Shown: one piece after another, positions 8,708 to 18,697 of the stretch
Numbering within the stretch: position 1 is the stretch's first letter
How the letters are laid out: every line of letters starts with the position of its first letter
Source: Caldifarciminota bacterium
Lineage (GTDB): Bacteria > Hydrothermota > UBA3073
Length of the DNA: 64,000 nt
Assembly (NCBI GenBank): GCA_030606335.1
Contig: JAUWGP010000014.1
Span: 1 to 64,000 of the forward strand
Direction of reading: 5' to 3'
Program-made: the position numbers and the translations under genes
The notes under the pieces: model-generated
What the model was told of the DNA's origin: nothing
Databases searched by the model: none
What the model saw: only the letters and a program-made list of their open reading frames with translations

Positions 8708-9313
8708 ATGGAGAAGAAACTTGACATAAAGGAAAGGGGAGGTGAATATCTCAAGATAGGATGGACATGCGCATTAACCATAGCAATAATCGCCTTATTG
8801 TTTATACCTGAGTGCGCACCAAATCCTTATAAACCAAGAGTAGAGGCAGGAGTTGTAACTATAGAACTCCCCCCTGAAATGAAACAGCTTGCAGAACCAC
8901 CCCCACCCCCAAAACCAAAGATGCCTGTAGCAGCGGAGACTGCTGAGGAGGTCGAACAGACAACCATAGAGACAACAGATTTTACTGGATGGGAAAAGGT
9001 ACCACCACCTCCACCCACGGAAACACCTGATTTCGTTCCATATGATACACCACCAGAGCCATTGTATATAACAAAACCTAAGTATCCCGAGATCGGGAGA
9101 AAGGCTGGTATGGAAGGGAGTGTATATCTAAAGCTACTTCTCGACACAACAGGATGTGTTATAGATGTTAAAGTGGTAAAATCGCTCAATCCTGCTTTCG
9201 ACGATAATGCAGTTAGGGCTGCCCGAACATGGAGATTCACTCCTGCCAAGCAGAGAGATAAACCAGTAAGGGTGTGGCTTGGTTATCCAGTAAAATTTCA
9301 GCTTAAGGATTAA
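8708..9313 (+). CDS. tonB: TonB family energy transducer
   Basis: A protein of 201 residues from the Met at 8708; the frame is open further upstream inside exbD, but the usual domain order fits this start. There is a cytoplasmic basic stretch, one membrane segment (about residues 18-35), a proline-rich periplasmic spacer (PPPPPKPKMP, PPPPPTETP) and a C-terminal TonB domain (about 115-201). That domain starts at PKYPEIGRKAGMEGSV and contains ARTWRFTPAKQ. It transmits ExbB/ExbD motion to outer-membrane receptors. No TonB-dependent receptor is in the window. It closes the operon, 8 nt before mfd. Confidence 0.92.
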   Translation: MEKKLDIKERGGEYLKIGWTCALTIAIIALLFIPECAPNPYKPRVEAGVVTIELPPEMKQLAEPPPPPKPKMPVAAETAEEVEQTTIETTDFTGWEKVPPPPPTETPDFVPYDTPPEPLYITKPKYPEIGRKAGMEGSVYLKLLLDTTGCVIDVKVVKSLNPAFDDNAVRAARTWRFTPAKQRDKPVRVWLGYPVKFQLKD

Positions 9314-9321
9314 AGCGGTGA

Positions 9322-12300
9322 ATGCTGGAAGAATTTACTTCGCTCCTGCGAAATCTCTCTATATTTAAGAACGCTCTCACTAAGAAGAAAATAACAGGTT
9401 TGTCGGGTTGTCTTATATCTGTTTACGTGAGAGCGGTATTGGAAAAACATAAAAAAGTAATAGTAATTACCGAAAACACGGATAAATTTGGCAGGTTGCT
9501 CTCTCCGCTTATTGAAAACCTTGATGTAGTTCACATCGAAAAAATCCCACCACCCAGTTCAGGTGATATAATAAATCTTCTATCAAACCTCCACAGTATT
9601 ACATTTGCGGGTGTCTGTAACTATATTCAAGGAATCGAATCCCCTGCTAACTTTTTTTCAAGGATGATACACATCCAAACCATCCCAAAAGAAACAACTA
9701 CATATCCAAATAAACCTGCTATATTTAAAACATCCCTTTCGTCTCTAATAGAAAAATTTATACAATCTGGTTATAACCGGGTAGGAACTGTTTGTGAGGT
9801 TGGTGAATTTGCTATCAGAGGAGGCATACTCGACATATTTTCCCAGGGACAAATAAATCCTATAAGGATAGAGTTCTTTGGCGATGAAATTATCTCCATA
9901 AGAGAGTTTGACGTTTATACACAGAGATCGATTCGAAAGATAACAAGTATCTCTATCCCACCTAACAACGTATTCTCGGGTTGCTTCTCTATAATTGATT
10001 ACCTATCGGAAGATACGCCTGTAATTACAGATATAGATAGCCTGATAAGAGAAAACACAATACACATTGGAAATGACGGTTACAATGTAGGGGGTGTACC
10101 ATCATATGTTGGCAACATTACACTCTTTAGAGAAAAATTAAAGAAGTTACGATACTTTAAGACATTCATTACCTGCGAACCATACATGCAGAAAGAGATA
10201 ACCGAACTCTTTCCAGACCTTATTGTGATTCCCATGGACCTTGTTGAGGGATTTATCCTTAATGACGAGCGAATTGCTGTTTTCACCACAGAGGATATAT
10301 TCGGGTTCCACAGACACAGGAGAAGGCGAATAAGAACTATCCAGGGTACACCTATTGAGGACCTGGAAGAAATCATACCAGGAGACTATGTTGTTCATGC
10401 TGATTTTGGAATTGGTATATACAGCGGTATTGAAAGAATCACCATTGATGGTATTGCAACAGACTGCCTTCTCCTTTACTATAGAAATGATGATAAGCTG
10501 TTCGTACCCATATCACAGTTTAAATCTATTGAAAAATACATAGGAAGCGAGGGTACTCTACACCCACGACTTTCTAAACTTGGTGGTGAAGAATGGCTTA
10601 TAAAGAAACAACAAGCAGCGGAAGATATAGAGAAAATAATGAAGGATTTACTTCTCCTCTATGCAGAGAGAAATGTTCGCAAAGGTTATGAATTTTCCCC
10701 GGATACTGTGTGGCAAAAGGAATTAGAGGCATCATTCTACTACGACGAGACACCAGATCAACTAAGTGTTATGGATGAGGTTAAGAAAGATATGGAAACT
10801 AATATGTCAATGGACAGACTTATATGTGGTGATGTAGGATTTGGTAAAACTGAAATTGCTATACGCGCAAGTATGAAGTCTGTTATGGATGGAAAACAGG
10901 TTGCAGTACTCGTTCCAACAACTATATTAGCTGTACAGCATCTTGAAACGTTCAAAAGGAGATTAGATAAATTCCCGCTTAAAATAGAACAGCTCTCCTC
11001 TTTTGTAACTGTAAAGAGAGCCGCTGCTATAAAAAGGGAGATAGGCAACAAAGGAATTGACATTATTATAGGCACCCATGCACTCCTGAGGAGCAAAATA
11101 GACTGGGATAATCTTGGACTGCTTATAATAGACGAGGAGCATAGATTTGGAGTAAAAGATAAAGAGAAAATAAAGATAGTGAAAAAGGGTGTAGATGTAT
11201 TATCTCTAACAGCCACTCCAATTCCAAGAACACTCTACCAATCACTCCAGGGAATCAAAAACCTATCTCAACTTTCCACTCCACCCCAGGGGAGATTGCC
11301 AATAATGACAAAGGTTGTGAAATGGGATGACGATGAAATTACGCGCTCTATTAATTTAGAACTCCAGAGGGGGGGACAGGTGTTCTTTATACACAACGAG
11401 ATTAAAACAATAAGAGAGATAGAGAAAACCTTACTGGAGTTGGTTCCAAAAGCAAAAATAACTGTTGCTCATGGTAGAGTTCCAAAGAAGAAACTTGAGG
11501 AGAAGATGATTTCATTCCTGCTTAAGGATACTGACATACTCCTTACAACCACAATAATAGGTTCTGGAATAGATATCCCAAATACCAACACAATTATAAT
11601 AAACAGAGCAAATAGGTTTGGCCTTGCAGACCTTCATCAACTAAGGGGTAGGGTTGGAAGAGGAGACAGGCAGGCGTTTTGTTATTTAATCACAGATAGT
11701 AATGCATCACCAACTTCCTTAAAGAGGCTTAATGCGGTTGCGGGTTTTACCGAACTTGGTGCTGGCATAAGACTCGCAATGAAGGATCTTGAGATAAGGG
11801 GTGCGGGCAATCTTCTTGGAGCAAAACAACACGGACACGCAAGAAATATCGGATATGGTCTATATCTGAAATTGATAGAGGAAACAGCGAAGATACTGAG
11901 AGGTGAAAGGGTTGAAAAGAGATCAGATGTAATAATAGATACAAGACTTCCGGCCTACTTTCCTGACTCTTATGTTGACAGCAAACGTAAGATCGGTTTG
12001 TACAAAAGATTAGGAAGAATTAAGACCCATACTGCTCTAACAGACTTTATTGAAGAACTTAAGGACCGTTTTGGTTCCCTACCAAAAGAGGTGAAAAACC
12101 TAATGATTACTACTGAGATAAGAATGTTAGCTGAGAGACTTGGTATATCAAGAATAAAAAGGGATGGAGAATTTATAATAGAATGGGAAGACGCTTCTAG
12201 TAAAAAAAATAGAATAAATATAAAAACCTTTGTAAATGTACAACGTTCCTATAACCTCAGTATTGATATGAAATATGGAAAGACAAAAATCAGGCTTAAT

Positions 12301-12354
12301 GACAACATAGAATACCTTATAAACTTCTTAAGAGATATTTCGGGTATAAAATAA
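9322..12354 (+). CDS. mfd: Transcription-repair coupling factor
   Basis: A DNA translocase that removes stalled RNA polymerase and recruits nucleotide excision repair. It has 1010 residues, shorter than the roughly 1150 of well-studied homologs, mostly through a reduced N-terminal UvrB-like module. Features in order: UvrB-homology region with VGEFAIRGGILDIFS (about 155-170), polymerase-interaction domain with DYVVHADFGIGIYSG (about 355), Walker A GDVGFGKTE (about 502-510) and IIDEEHRFG with Asp604. Next come SLTATPIPRTLYQSL, the QLRGRVGRGDRQAFCYL helicase motif VI, and the C-terminal TRCF domain (FPDSYVDSKRKIGLYKRL). It starts 8 nt after tonB, so it may be cotranscribed with it. Confidence 0.96.
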   Translation: MLEEFTSLLRNLSIFKNALTKKKITGLSGCLISVYVRAVLEKHKKVIVITENTDKFGRLLSPLIENLDVVHIEKIPPPSSGDIINLLSNLHSITFAGVCNYIQGIESPANFFSRMIHIQTIPKETTTYPNKPAIFKTSLSSLIEKFIQSGYNRVGTVCEVGEFAIRGGILDIFSQGQINPIRIEFFGDEIISIREFDVYTQRSIRKITSISIPPNNVFSGCFSIIDYLSEDTPVITDIDSLIRENTIHIGNDGYNVGGVPSYVGNITLFREKLKKLRYFKTFITCEPYMQKEITELFPDLIVIPMDLVEGFILNDERIAVFTTEDIFGFHRHRRRRIRTIQGTPIEDLEEIIPGDYVVHADFGIGIYSGIERITIDGIATDCLLLYYRNDDKLFVPISQFKSIEKYIGSEGTLHPRLSKLGGEEWLIKKQQAAEDIEKIMKDLLLLYAERNVRKGYEFSPDTVWQKELEASFYYDETPDQLSVMDEVKKDMETNMSMDRLICGDVGFGKTEIAIRASMKSVMDGKQVAVLVPTTILAVQHLETFKRRLDKFPLKIEQLSSFVTVKRAAAIKREIGNKGIDIIIGTHALLRSKIDWDNLGLLIIDEEHRFGVKDKEKIKIVKKGVDVLSLTATPIPRTLYQSLQGIKNLSQLSTPPQGRLPIMTKVVKWDDDEITRSINLELQRGGQVFFIHNEIKTIREIEKTLLELVPKAKITVAHGRVPKKKLEEKMISFLLKDTDILLTTTIIGSGIDIPNTNTIIINRANRFGLADLHQLRGRVGRGDRQAFCYLITDSNASPTSLKRLNAVAGFTELGAGIRLAMKDLEIRGAGNLLGAKQHGHARNIGYGLYLKLIEETAKILRGERVEKRSDVIIDTRLPAYFPDSYVDSKRKIGLYKRLGRIKTHTALTDFIEELKDRFGSLPKEVKNLMITTEIRMLAERLGISRIKRDGEFIIEWEDASSKKNRINIKTFVNVQRSYNLSIDMKYGKTKIRLNDNIEYLINFLRDISGIK

Positions 12355-12559
12355 TGATCGATACCAAATGAAGGTATAAAAATAGTAGCCGCAGGCTTCG
12401 TGGCACCACACCAAAGGCGGGGTCGTGCGAACGACAGAAAACATGTAATTGTCATTGCGGGTTCTGACGAAAGTCGGAGCGAAGCAATCGCATTTTTTAA
12501 AGAAATATAATCAAACCGTCTAATAGAACTGTTTAAATAATATTTATCTTTATCTTAAT
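12355..12559. repeat. REP-like repeat unit
   Basis: Contains a TGTCATTGCGGGTTCTGACG ... GAAGCAATCGC unit near 12451-12493, a member of the dispersed REP-like family seen at 24.6, 26.2, 33.7-34.1, 42.6-42.9 and 44.1-44.5 kb. A short GC-rich stretch precedes it. No gene. Confidence 0.55.
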
Positions 12560-13435
12560 ATGGATATCTTAGATGAGTTCACAAACTATCTACGGGTGGA
12601 AAGAGGATGTCTTGAGAACACCATAAACGCTTACGAAAGGGACCTGAAAAAGTATATTAATTTCATGAACTTACACAGGAAAGACATCCTTAATGCTCTA
12701 CAACAAGATATACATTACTTCATCGAACACATTAATTCCCAAGCTCCTTCTTCTCGCGCCCGGATAATATCATCCCTCCGCACTTTTTATTATTTTCTTT
12801 TATCAGAGGATAAGGTAAAGAGGACTCCTCTCGAAAATATCGAATCACCAAAGATAAGAAGACACCTTCCCTTTGTTCTGAGTGTGGGTGAAATGGAGAG
12901 GTTAATAGAATCTGCCAGTCCTAACGACTTTATCAATATCAGGGATAGAGCCATGCTTGAAACTCTCTATGCGGCTGGGCTTAGAATAAGCGAGCTCATT
13001 TGTCTTCGTCTCTCTGATGTCTTTATATCAGAAAATCTACTTTTAGTAAGAGGAAAGGGAGAAAAGATGAGAATAGTGCCATTTGGCAACCCTGCTAAAA
13101 ATTACTTGGAAAGATACCTTAGAGAATCTCGTCCACAGCTAAAAAGGGCTAAAAAAACAGAATATTTCTTCCTTTCTATAAGGGGAAACCGTCTTTCAAG
13201 AATGGGTTTCTGGAAGATTTTAAGGAAATACATAGCTATTTCTGGTGTCGATAAAAGGGTTACACCGCATACATTCAGGCATTCTTTCGCCACACACTTA
13301 TTAGAAGGTGGAGCAGACCTCCGCATTGTCCAGGAACTTCTTGGACATAGTGATATACAGACAACAGAAATATACACACATATAGACAGAGAAAAACTTA
13401 AGGAGGCAATCAGAGTCTATCATCCGAGAGGATAA
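12560..13435 (+). CDS. Tyrosine recombinase XerC/XerD-like
   Basis: A 291-residue site-specific tyrosine recombinase, of the size and domain structure of the Xer proteins that resolve chromosome dimers at dif. The N-terminal core-binding SAM-like domain spans about residues 1-85 and the catalytic domain about 105-290. The catalytic Arg is in AAGLRISELICL, the H-x-x-R in PHTFRHSFATHLLEGG, and LGHSDIQTTEIYTHID carries the second His and the nucleophilic Tyr. No dif site or neighbouring mobile genes are seen, so a housekeeping Xer role is more likely than an element integrase. XerC versus XerD cannot be decided. Confidence 0.92.
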   Translation: MDILDEFTNYLRVERGCLENTINAYERDLKKYINFMNLHRKDILNALQQDIHYFIEHINSQAPSSRARIISSLRTFYYFLLSEDKVKRTPLENIESPKIRRHLPFVLSVGEMERLIESASPNDFINIRDRAMLETLYAAGLRISELICLRLSDVFISENLLLVRGKGEKMRIVPFGNPAKNYLERYLRESRPQLKRAKKTEYFFLSIRGNRLSRMGFWKILRKYIAISGVDKRVTPHTFRHSFATHLLEGGADLRIVQELLGHSDIQTTEIYTHIDREKLKEAIRVYHPRG

Positions 13436-13441
13436 GGAACT

Positions 13442-13930
13442 ATGCATATAATTGGAGGAATCCATAAGGGACACGAAATCAAGATGCCAAAGGGCATAAG
13501 ACCAACAAGTGGACTTGTTAGAGAAAGCATATTCAACGTAATAGGAAATGAAATACACGGATCGAAAGTTCTTGATCTATTTTCTGGAAGTGGAGCAATC
13601 GGCCTCGAGGCTCTATCAAGGGGCGCAAAAAACGCTACATTCGTTGAGAAAAATAAAAGGGTAATAAAGGTTTTGTGGGAAAATATCAAAACACTTGCTG
13701 GCGATAGCGTTAAAGTAAAAAATATGGATGCTATGAAATTTATTACCGATGATGTTTATGATATTATATTTGCCGACCCACCATATGATAAAGGATATGT
13801 AAGGAGCATTGCAAAAAAATTTGGTAACATATCGCATATAATTGTTATTGAGCATTCAATAAGAGAGCCACTGGAGATTGGAGAAACAAGAAGATATGGA
13901 GATACACTCATAACCTACATATGGAATTAG
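13442..13930 (+). CDS. rsmD: 16S rRNA (guanine(966)-N(2))-methyltransferase
   Basis: A 162-residue SAM-dependent enzyme that methylates 16S rRNA G966 during ribosome assembly. GGIHKGHEI near the start, RPTSGLVRESIFNVIG, VLDLFSGSGAIGLEALSRGA (motif I, SAM binding) and FADPPYDKGY (motif IV, DPPY) are clear family marks. It is 6 nt after the xer gene. The usual partner coaD does not follow. Confidence 0.93.
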   Translation: MHIIGGIHKGHEIKMPKGIRPTSGLVRESIFNVIGNEIHGSKVLDLFSGSGAIGLEALSRGAKNATFVEKNKRVIKVLWENIKTLAGDSVKVKNMDAMKFITDDVYDIIFADPPYDKGYVRSIAKKFGNISHIIVIEHSIREPLEIGETRRYGDTLITYIWN

Positions 13931-14418
13931 CTGAGCGTCAGATTTCTATTGAAATCATATTTTCTATTTAATATCTCTATAATAGGTTTTCACAAAACTA
14001 ATAGGTTCAAAACTGGGTTTTCCCCGTTAAATAGAAGAAAATTTTACAGGGTTCACCCTGTTAAATAAAAGCGGTTACTGTAGTACTCTAACATTTATTG
14101 TTAAGATATTTAACAGGGTAAACGGTGAGGAAACTCGTAACTAAACTTGAAGCTGGAAGCTTGAAACTGGACAAGGAATGGAGACAAGAAAACCCGTTTA
14201 TAGTTGAAAATAATATCGTTTCAGGACGATCATCGAGTATCAAAAGATCGAGCCTCGTTACGAGCATCGTTACCGATAAACGAAGAGTATAAAGGATTAC
14301 GAATTTTTTTGAAAAGCGCAATGTCTCAATAACATAATGATTTAACTATCCAATTATACAATAACCCAATAAACACAACAAACTCAATAAACTAAATAGA
14401 CCCTATGACTCTTTTATT
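13931..14418. other. Intergenic repeat cluster
   Basis: This 488-nt region contains a 71-bp inverted-repeat element (14052-14122) sitting inside a longer repeat whose uninterrupted relative is at 44667-44822. Shared words are AAACTGGGTT, GAAACTCGTAAC and GGAAGCTTGAAACTGGA. No gene is supported; short open frames here are repeat-derived. Confidence 0.6.
14052..14122. repeat. 71-bp inverted-repeat element, copy A
   Basis: Terminal inverted repeats TTCACCCTGTTAAATA and TATTTAACAGGGT enclose an interior shared with copy B at 41477-41547 (GGTTACTGTA, TTTATTGTTA). An additional partial unit precedes it at 14022-14051. It looks like a small non-autonomous (MITE-like) element. Confidence 0.65.
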
Positions 14419-15171
14419 ATGCTCAATATAATAGACATAACCATTGGTTACCGGAAGGTTCCAATATTAAAAGGACTCTCTCTTAAAATCCATAAAAATG
14501 AGTTTCTTGGTATAATAGGTCCAAATGGCAGCGGGAAAAGCACGTTACTTAAAACTATTTGCTCTATCCTTCGTCCGTGGAAAGGTAGTATACTACTTAA
14601 TAATAGAGAACTCTCTCATATGACAAGTAAAGAGATTGCAAGACTAATAGGTTATGTACCGCAAACATCTTCTTTCGCATTTCCGTTTACCTGCGAAGAT
14701 GTTGTCCTAATGGGGAGATATGCACATAATGGGAATAAGAAAGAGGATTACGAGGTGGTTAAACGTGTAATGGAATTAACAGATACCTGTGCATTTAAAG
14801 ATAGAAAAATAAATGAACTCTCTGGAGGAGAACTCAGAAGGGTTATTATTGCAAGAGCATTAGCACAGGAGCCAGAGATATTAGTTCTGGATGAACCGAC
14901 TGTACATCTCGATATAAATCACAGTATGGAAACATTCAAACTTTTATTGGAATTACAATCAAAAGGGATTACTATTATAGCAGTACTTCATGACCTTAAC
15001 ATCGCATCTGAATACAGCGAAAGGGTTGTAATTGTAAATGACGGAGTAGTCTTACGTGATGGACCACCAGAGGATATAATCACTGAGAAGACAATTAGAG
15101 AAACATATGGTACAGACGTAAATATAATAAAAAATCCTATATCTCATCTTCCACTCGTACTTCCTCGATAG
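14419..15171 (+). CDS. ABC transporter ATP-binding protein, FecE/BtuD-like
   Basis: A 250-residue cytoplasmic ATPase of an ABC importer of the ferric-siderophore/haem/cobalamin type. Walker A is IIGPNGSGKSTL (about residues 33-44). The signature is INELSGGELRRVIIARALAQ, followed by Walker B EILVLDEPTVHLD and the H-loop VLHDLN. The Q-loop segment GYVPQTSSFAFPF fits the FecCD group. No permease or binding protein of this type is adjacent, so it is an orphan here and its substrate is unknown. Preceded by a repeat-filled region. Confidence 0.85.
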   Translation: MLNIIDITIGYRKVPILKGLSLKIHKNEFLGIIGPNGSGKSTLLKTICSILRPWKGSILLNNRELSHMTSKEIARLIGYVPQTSSFAFPFTCEDVVLMGRYAHNGNKKEDYEVVKRVMELTDTCAFKDRKINELSGGELRRVIIARALAQEPEILVLDEPTVHLDINHSMETFKLLLELQSKGITIIAVLHDLNIASEYSERVVIVNDGVVLRDGPPEDIITEKTIRETYGTDVNIIKNPISHLPLVLPR

Positions 15172-15300
15172 AAATTTCCGATATAACCTCTTATGTTCAC
15201 TTCAGTTGGCATGGTTTTACACGAAAGGAAATTTAAATGCTATACTCGGGTATTATCAAAAGAAACATCTCTATGACGGTTAATAAAACTTTATTTAAAC

Positions 15301-15329
15301 TTGACAAAAATACAATTATAGGGTATAAT
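15301..15329 (+). promoter_or_regulatory. Sigma70-type promoter for histidine kinase
   Basis: TTGACA 15301-15306 and TATAAT 15324-15329 with a 17-bp spacer, 43 nt before the kinase ATG. Confidence 0.75.
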
Positions 15330-15372
15330 AATTATATCACGTAATATAATCCTAATTATATAAACCTCTTAT

Positions 15373-16887
15373 ATGAAAAAATCAAGGATGAAAGATATAG
15401 ACAGGACAAAAGACCAGCTAATAAATGAATTGGATGAGCTTCTTAAACGAATTATCGAATTGGAAGAATCAGAAGCCGAGCTCAAGCAAGGGGTAGAGAG
15501 ATTGAGAGAATCAAAAGAACAACTTAAAACTATTTTTGAAGCTGCACAGGATGCTATCTTCACCAAGGACTGTGAGGGACATTATACTCAGGCAAACACC
15601 GCCTGTGCAACCCTCTTTGGTTTAACTACGGACGAAATGATTGGTAAAACCGATTTTGATCTGTTCCCACCCGATATTGCACGTCATATCAAAGAGGAAA
15701 CAGACCGAAAAGTGCTCGAAAAAGGAGAGGTAATCTATACTGAGGATACAAAACCTACAAAAGGTATAATGCGGACATTTCATGTAGTCAAAGTGCCTCT
15801 TCGAGATAAAAATGGTGTAATCGTAGGACTTTGTGGAATCGCAAGAGATATCTCAAAACTCAAACGTTCAGAGAGGGAGCTACGAGAGAGCGAAGAAGAG
15901 TTAAGGGTAGTTTTTGACGGTGTCAGAGATGGCATAGTTTTACTTAATATGACGGGTAAGGTTATTAAAATTAACAAAAGAATAGTGGAGGTTGGTGGAT
16001 ATACCGAAGAAGATATCGTTGGAAAACGATTCAGCCTTTTTAAGATGTTTCCTGCCAAAAGCATGACAAAAATGCTCTTTGCCTTTAACAAACTAATCCT
16101 TGGTCAGCAGGTACCCCCAACTGTGGTTGAATTTTCTACCAAAACAGGAAACAAGCTGGATATCGAAATCCATGCCAATCTTTTAAGAAAAAAGGGGGAA
16201 TTAGTGGGAATTGTTGCAGTTATAAGAGACATTACCGAGAGCAAGCGGGTAGAAAAGGAATTAAAGGCAAGCCACGAACACCTCGAATTAATCAATAAAA
16301 TTTTAAGACACGATTTAATAAATGATATAACAGTCATAAAGAGTGCTCTGAGACTCTATACTAAATCAAAGGATGTGCAATATTTGGAAAAGTTAGACGA
16401 GGGCATCAACAAGAGCGTAGAATTAATAAGAAGAATGAGTGAGCTTGAATCCTTTATTTCTTCTCACAAAGGACTGAAAATCTATGATGCAAAAGAAGTT
16501 CTTAAAGAGGTAAAACAAGATTACGCATCGATAGACCTGAACATAGAAGGCAATTGTAAAGTTCTGGCAGATGATGCTTTTAATTCAGTTATCGACAACA
16601 TTATAAGAAATGCATTAGAACATGGAAAAACTGATAGAATAGATATAAAGATAGAAGCAAAGGGAAAGTTATGTGAAATAAGGATTGCTGATTATGGCAT
16701 TGGAATTCCTGATGAACTAAAGGAGAAAGTCTTTGAGGAAGGTTTCAAATATGGTAAAACCGGTCATTTGGGTCTTGGATTATTCATAGTAAAGGGAACC
16801 CTTCAGAAATATGGTGGAAGCGTGCATGTTGAGGACAACAAACCAGGAGGCGCAGTTTTTATACTGCAGTTAAAGAGGGTAAGGTGA
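15373..16887 (+). CDS. PAS-domain sensor histidine kinase (soluble, orphan)
   Basis: A 504-residue predicted cytoplasmic histidine kinase with no membrane segment. Order: N-terminal coiled coil (about 5-50), PAS domain 1 (about 52-175, with FTKDCEGHYTQANTACATLF), PAS domain 2 (about 180-295), dimerisation/phosphoacceptor region with H313 in KILRHDLINDI, and HATPase_c domain (about 395-504). The ATPase domain shows the N box DNIIRNALEH, G1 ADYGIGIP and G2 GHLGLGLFIV. The RHD-type H-box resembles kinases common in archaea and environmental bacteria. PAS sensing suggests redox, ligand or light input. No response regulator is nearby, so its output is unknown. Confidence 0.88.
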   Translation: MKKSRMKDIDRTKDQLINELDELLKRIIELEESEAELKQGVERLRESKEQLKTIFEAAQDAIFTKDCEGHYTQANTACATLFGLTTDEMIGKTDFDLFPPDIARHIKEETDRKVLEKGEVIYTEDTKPTKGIMRTFHVVKVPLRDKNGVIVGLCGIARDISKLKRSERELRESEEELRVVFDGVRDGIVLLNMTGKVIKINKRIVEVGGYTEEDIVGKRFSLFKMFPAKSMTKMLFAFNKLILGQQVPPTVVEFSTKTGNKLDIEIHANLLRKKGELVGIVAVIRDITESKRVEKELKASHEHLELINKILRHDLINDITVIKSALRLYTKSKDVQYLEKLDEGINKSVELIRRMSELESFISSHKGLKIYDAKEVLKEVKQDYASIDLNIEGNCKVLADDAFNSVIDNIIRNALEHGKTDRIDIKIEAKGKLCEIRIADYGIGIPDELKEKVFEEGFKYGKTGHLGLGLFIVKGTLQKYGGSVHVEDNKPGGAVFILQLKRVR

Positions 16888-17013
16888 AATATTCGATAAC
16901 AGGTTAAAGCAATTCACACAGCAAATCCCATCTTTAGTTATCAATCCCATCTCTCTAATGCTTCATTCCCCTTGATCTTATTGCGGGTTATATAAGGCTA
17001 TATCTTTTTTTAC

Positions 17014-17042
17014 TTGACATTTTTGAATTTTTGTTGTATATT
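17014..17042 (+). promoter_or_regulatory. Sigma70-type promoter for recJ (predicts leaderless mRNA)
   Basis: TTGACA 17014-17019 and TATATT 17037-17042 with a 17-bp spacer. The -10 box ends 6 nt before the recJ ATG at 17049, so transcription should begin at or within a base or two of the start codon. Confidence 0.75.
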
Positions 17043-17048
17043 TAGAGA

Positions 17049-18638
17049 ATGAAACTATGGAGAATTAAAAAAACAACTGATAATACACGGCTTAAAAAGA
17101 AACTCAGGATATCACTCCCACTTAGTATAATCCTACAACAGAGGAATATCAAAGAGGTTGAAGAAGCAAGGCAGTTTCTCTTTCCCAGCATTACACACCT
17201 AAACTCTCCTTTTATATTTCCTGATATGGAAAAAGCAGTTGGCAGGATAATTGAGGCAGTTAAAAATAAGGAAAAGATACTCATATGGGGAGATGAAGAT
17301 GTTGATGGAATGACTGCAACGACTCTTCTCTTCTTTGTATTACAAGACCTTGGTGGTAACGTATCCTATTGGATACCAAGAAGAATCACTCATGGTATCG
17401 GGCTTTCCAGAGAACGTATAGATATTGCATATCAAAACGAAGAGACATTAATAATAACTGTCGATTGTGGCAGTTCCGATGGTGAAACTATCATATATGC
17501 AAAGGAAAAAGGAATAGATATTATAGTAACAGACCATCATGAGGTAAGACACCTCCCTAATTCATTTGCATTCTTAAATCCAAAAGCCTCTCCCTATCCT
17601 TTTAAATATCTTGCGGGTGTTGGTGTATCTCTTAAGCTTGCCTTAGCACTGACAGAGCATATTCTTGGTATTAACACCCAAGAATTTTTCCGTATTAGAA
17701 AGGATCTACTTCCACTAATTCTATTAGGTACTATATCTGACCGTGTCCCTCTCCTGAATGAAAACAGAGAATTTGTAAAAAAGGGTCTCGAAACTTTCCC
17801 AAAATCCAGGAAGCCTTTTATTCTGGCTATACGAGATGTCACTGGTATTGATGAGCCAGTTGTAGAAGAAATATTCGAAAGAATTATCCCTGTTCTCTCT
17901 GCTGGAAGAGGAATGGAGACTGAAAACCCTCTCATGAGATTTTTCCTATCAAATTCGGAAGATGATTCCAAAGTGATTCTTAATAGCCTCGTAACTGCCC
18001 AGCAAGCCTTCGAAGAGGAATTTGATGTTGTATATAGAGATTGTGTAAGAAGAATAGATGATAATGGCTTAATTGTCTTAGATGACCTTCCACTACAGTT
18101 TTTGGGTTCCTGTGCATCCAGGTTAGTTAAAGAAACAGGACGACCTTCGGTGCTTATAGGATATAAATCAGGGGATGTCTATATAGGAGAAGCAAGGGCA
18201 CCCTCCGACTTTGACCTCATAGAATTCTTCGCTAAAAACGAGGAATTATTCATAGATTTTGGTGGGCATAAACCTGCTGCAGGATTTTCCATAAGAGGTG
18301 ATCAATTGGATTCCTTCAAGAAAAATGCATCAATAGTAGAATATAAAAAGGATCAGCAAAAGAATGATGTAATCGATATCGATGTGGTTGTTAATCATAA
18401 AGAATTATCATCTGATTTTTATAAGGAACTTATGTTACTACCTCCATACGGTGAAGGTAACCCAAAACCGATTCTTGCTGTAAAGAATATTAAATTAGAT
18501 AAGGATAATACAGGTTATAAACTTTTTGAATACCCAATTACTGTACGAGGTACTATTACGACTGACAGGCCCATTGATATCGCATGTTGTATAGGCGATA
18601 GAGGAATATTGAGGATAGAAGACTGGCATGAAATATAA
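17049..18638 (+). CDS. recJ: Single-stranded-DNA-specific exonuclease RecJ (DHH family)
   Basis: A 5'-3' single-strand DNA exonuclease of recombination and repair. It has 529 residues, slightly short for RecJ (usually 560-580), with loss mostly at the ends. DHH phosphoesterase motifs: LIWGDEDVDGMTA (motif I, about residue 78), TVDCGS, TDHHEVRHLPN (motif III, DHH) and the DHHA1 region with FGGHKPAAGFSI. The last ~100 residues form the OB-like domain. The promoter leaves no room for an untranslated leader, so translation is probably leaderless. A more general DHH-nuclease role is the alternative. Confidence 0.88.
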   Translation: MKLWRIKKTTDNTRLKKKLRISLPLSIILQQRNIKEVEEARQFLFPSITHLNSPFIFPDMEKAVGRIIEAVKNKEKILIWGDEDVDGMTATTLLFFVLQDLGGNVSYWIPRRITHGIGLSRERIDIAYQNEETLIITVDCGSSDGETIIYAKEKGIDIIVTDHHEVRHLPNSFAFLNPKASPYPFKYLAGVGVSLKLALALTEHILGINTQEFFRIRKDLLPLILLGTISDRVPLLNENREFVKKGLETFPKSRKPFILAIRDVTGIDEPVVEEIFERIIPVLSAGRGMETENPLMRFFLSNSEDDSKVILNSLVTAQQAFEEEFDVVYRDCVRRIDDNGLIVLDDLPLQFLGSCASRLVKETGRPSVLIGYKSGDVYIGEARAPSDFDLIEFFAKNEELFIDFGGHKPAAGFSIRGDQLDSFKKNASIVEYKKDQQKNDVIDIDVVVNHKELSSDFYKELMLLPPYGEGNPKPILAVKNIKLDKDNTGYKLFEYPITVRGTITTDRPIDIACCIGDRGILRIEDWHEI

Positions 18639-18697
18639 TATTGAAAGTTAATCTATTATTTGGTTTTTAAAAATAATCTATGTCATAAGGGGGAAAT

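Noticed and set aside
12560-13435. Integrase of a mobile element
   Set aside because: Xer-like length and motifs with housekeeping neighbours (mfd, rsmD) and no cargo or att sites argue for a chromosomal Xer recombinase.
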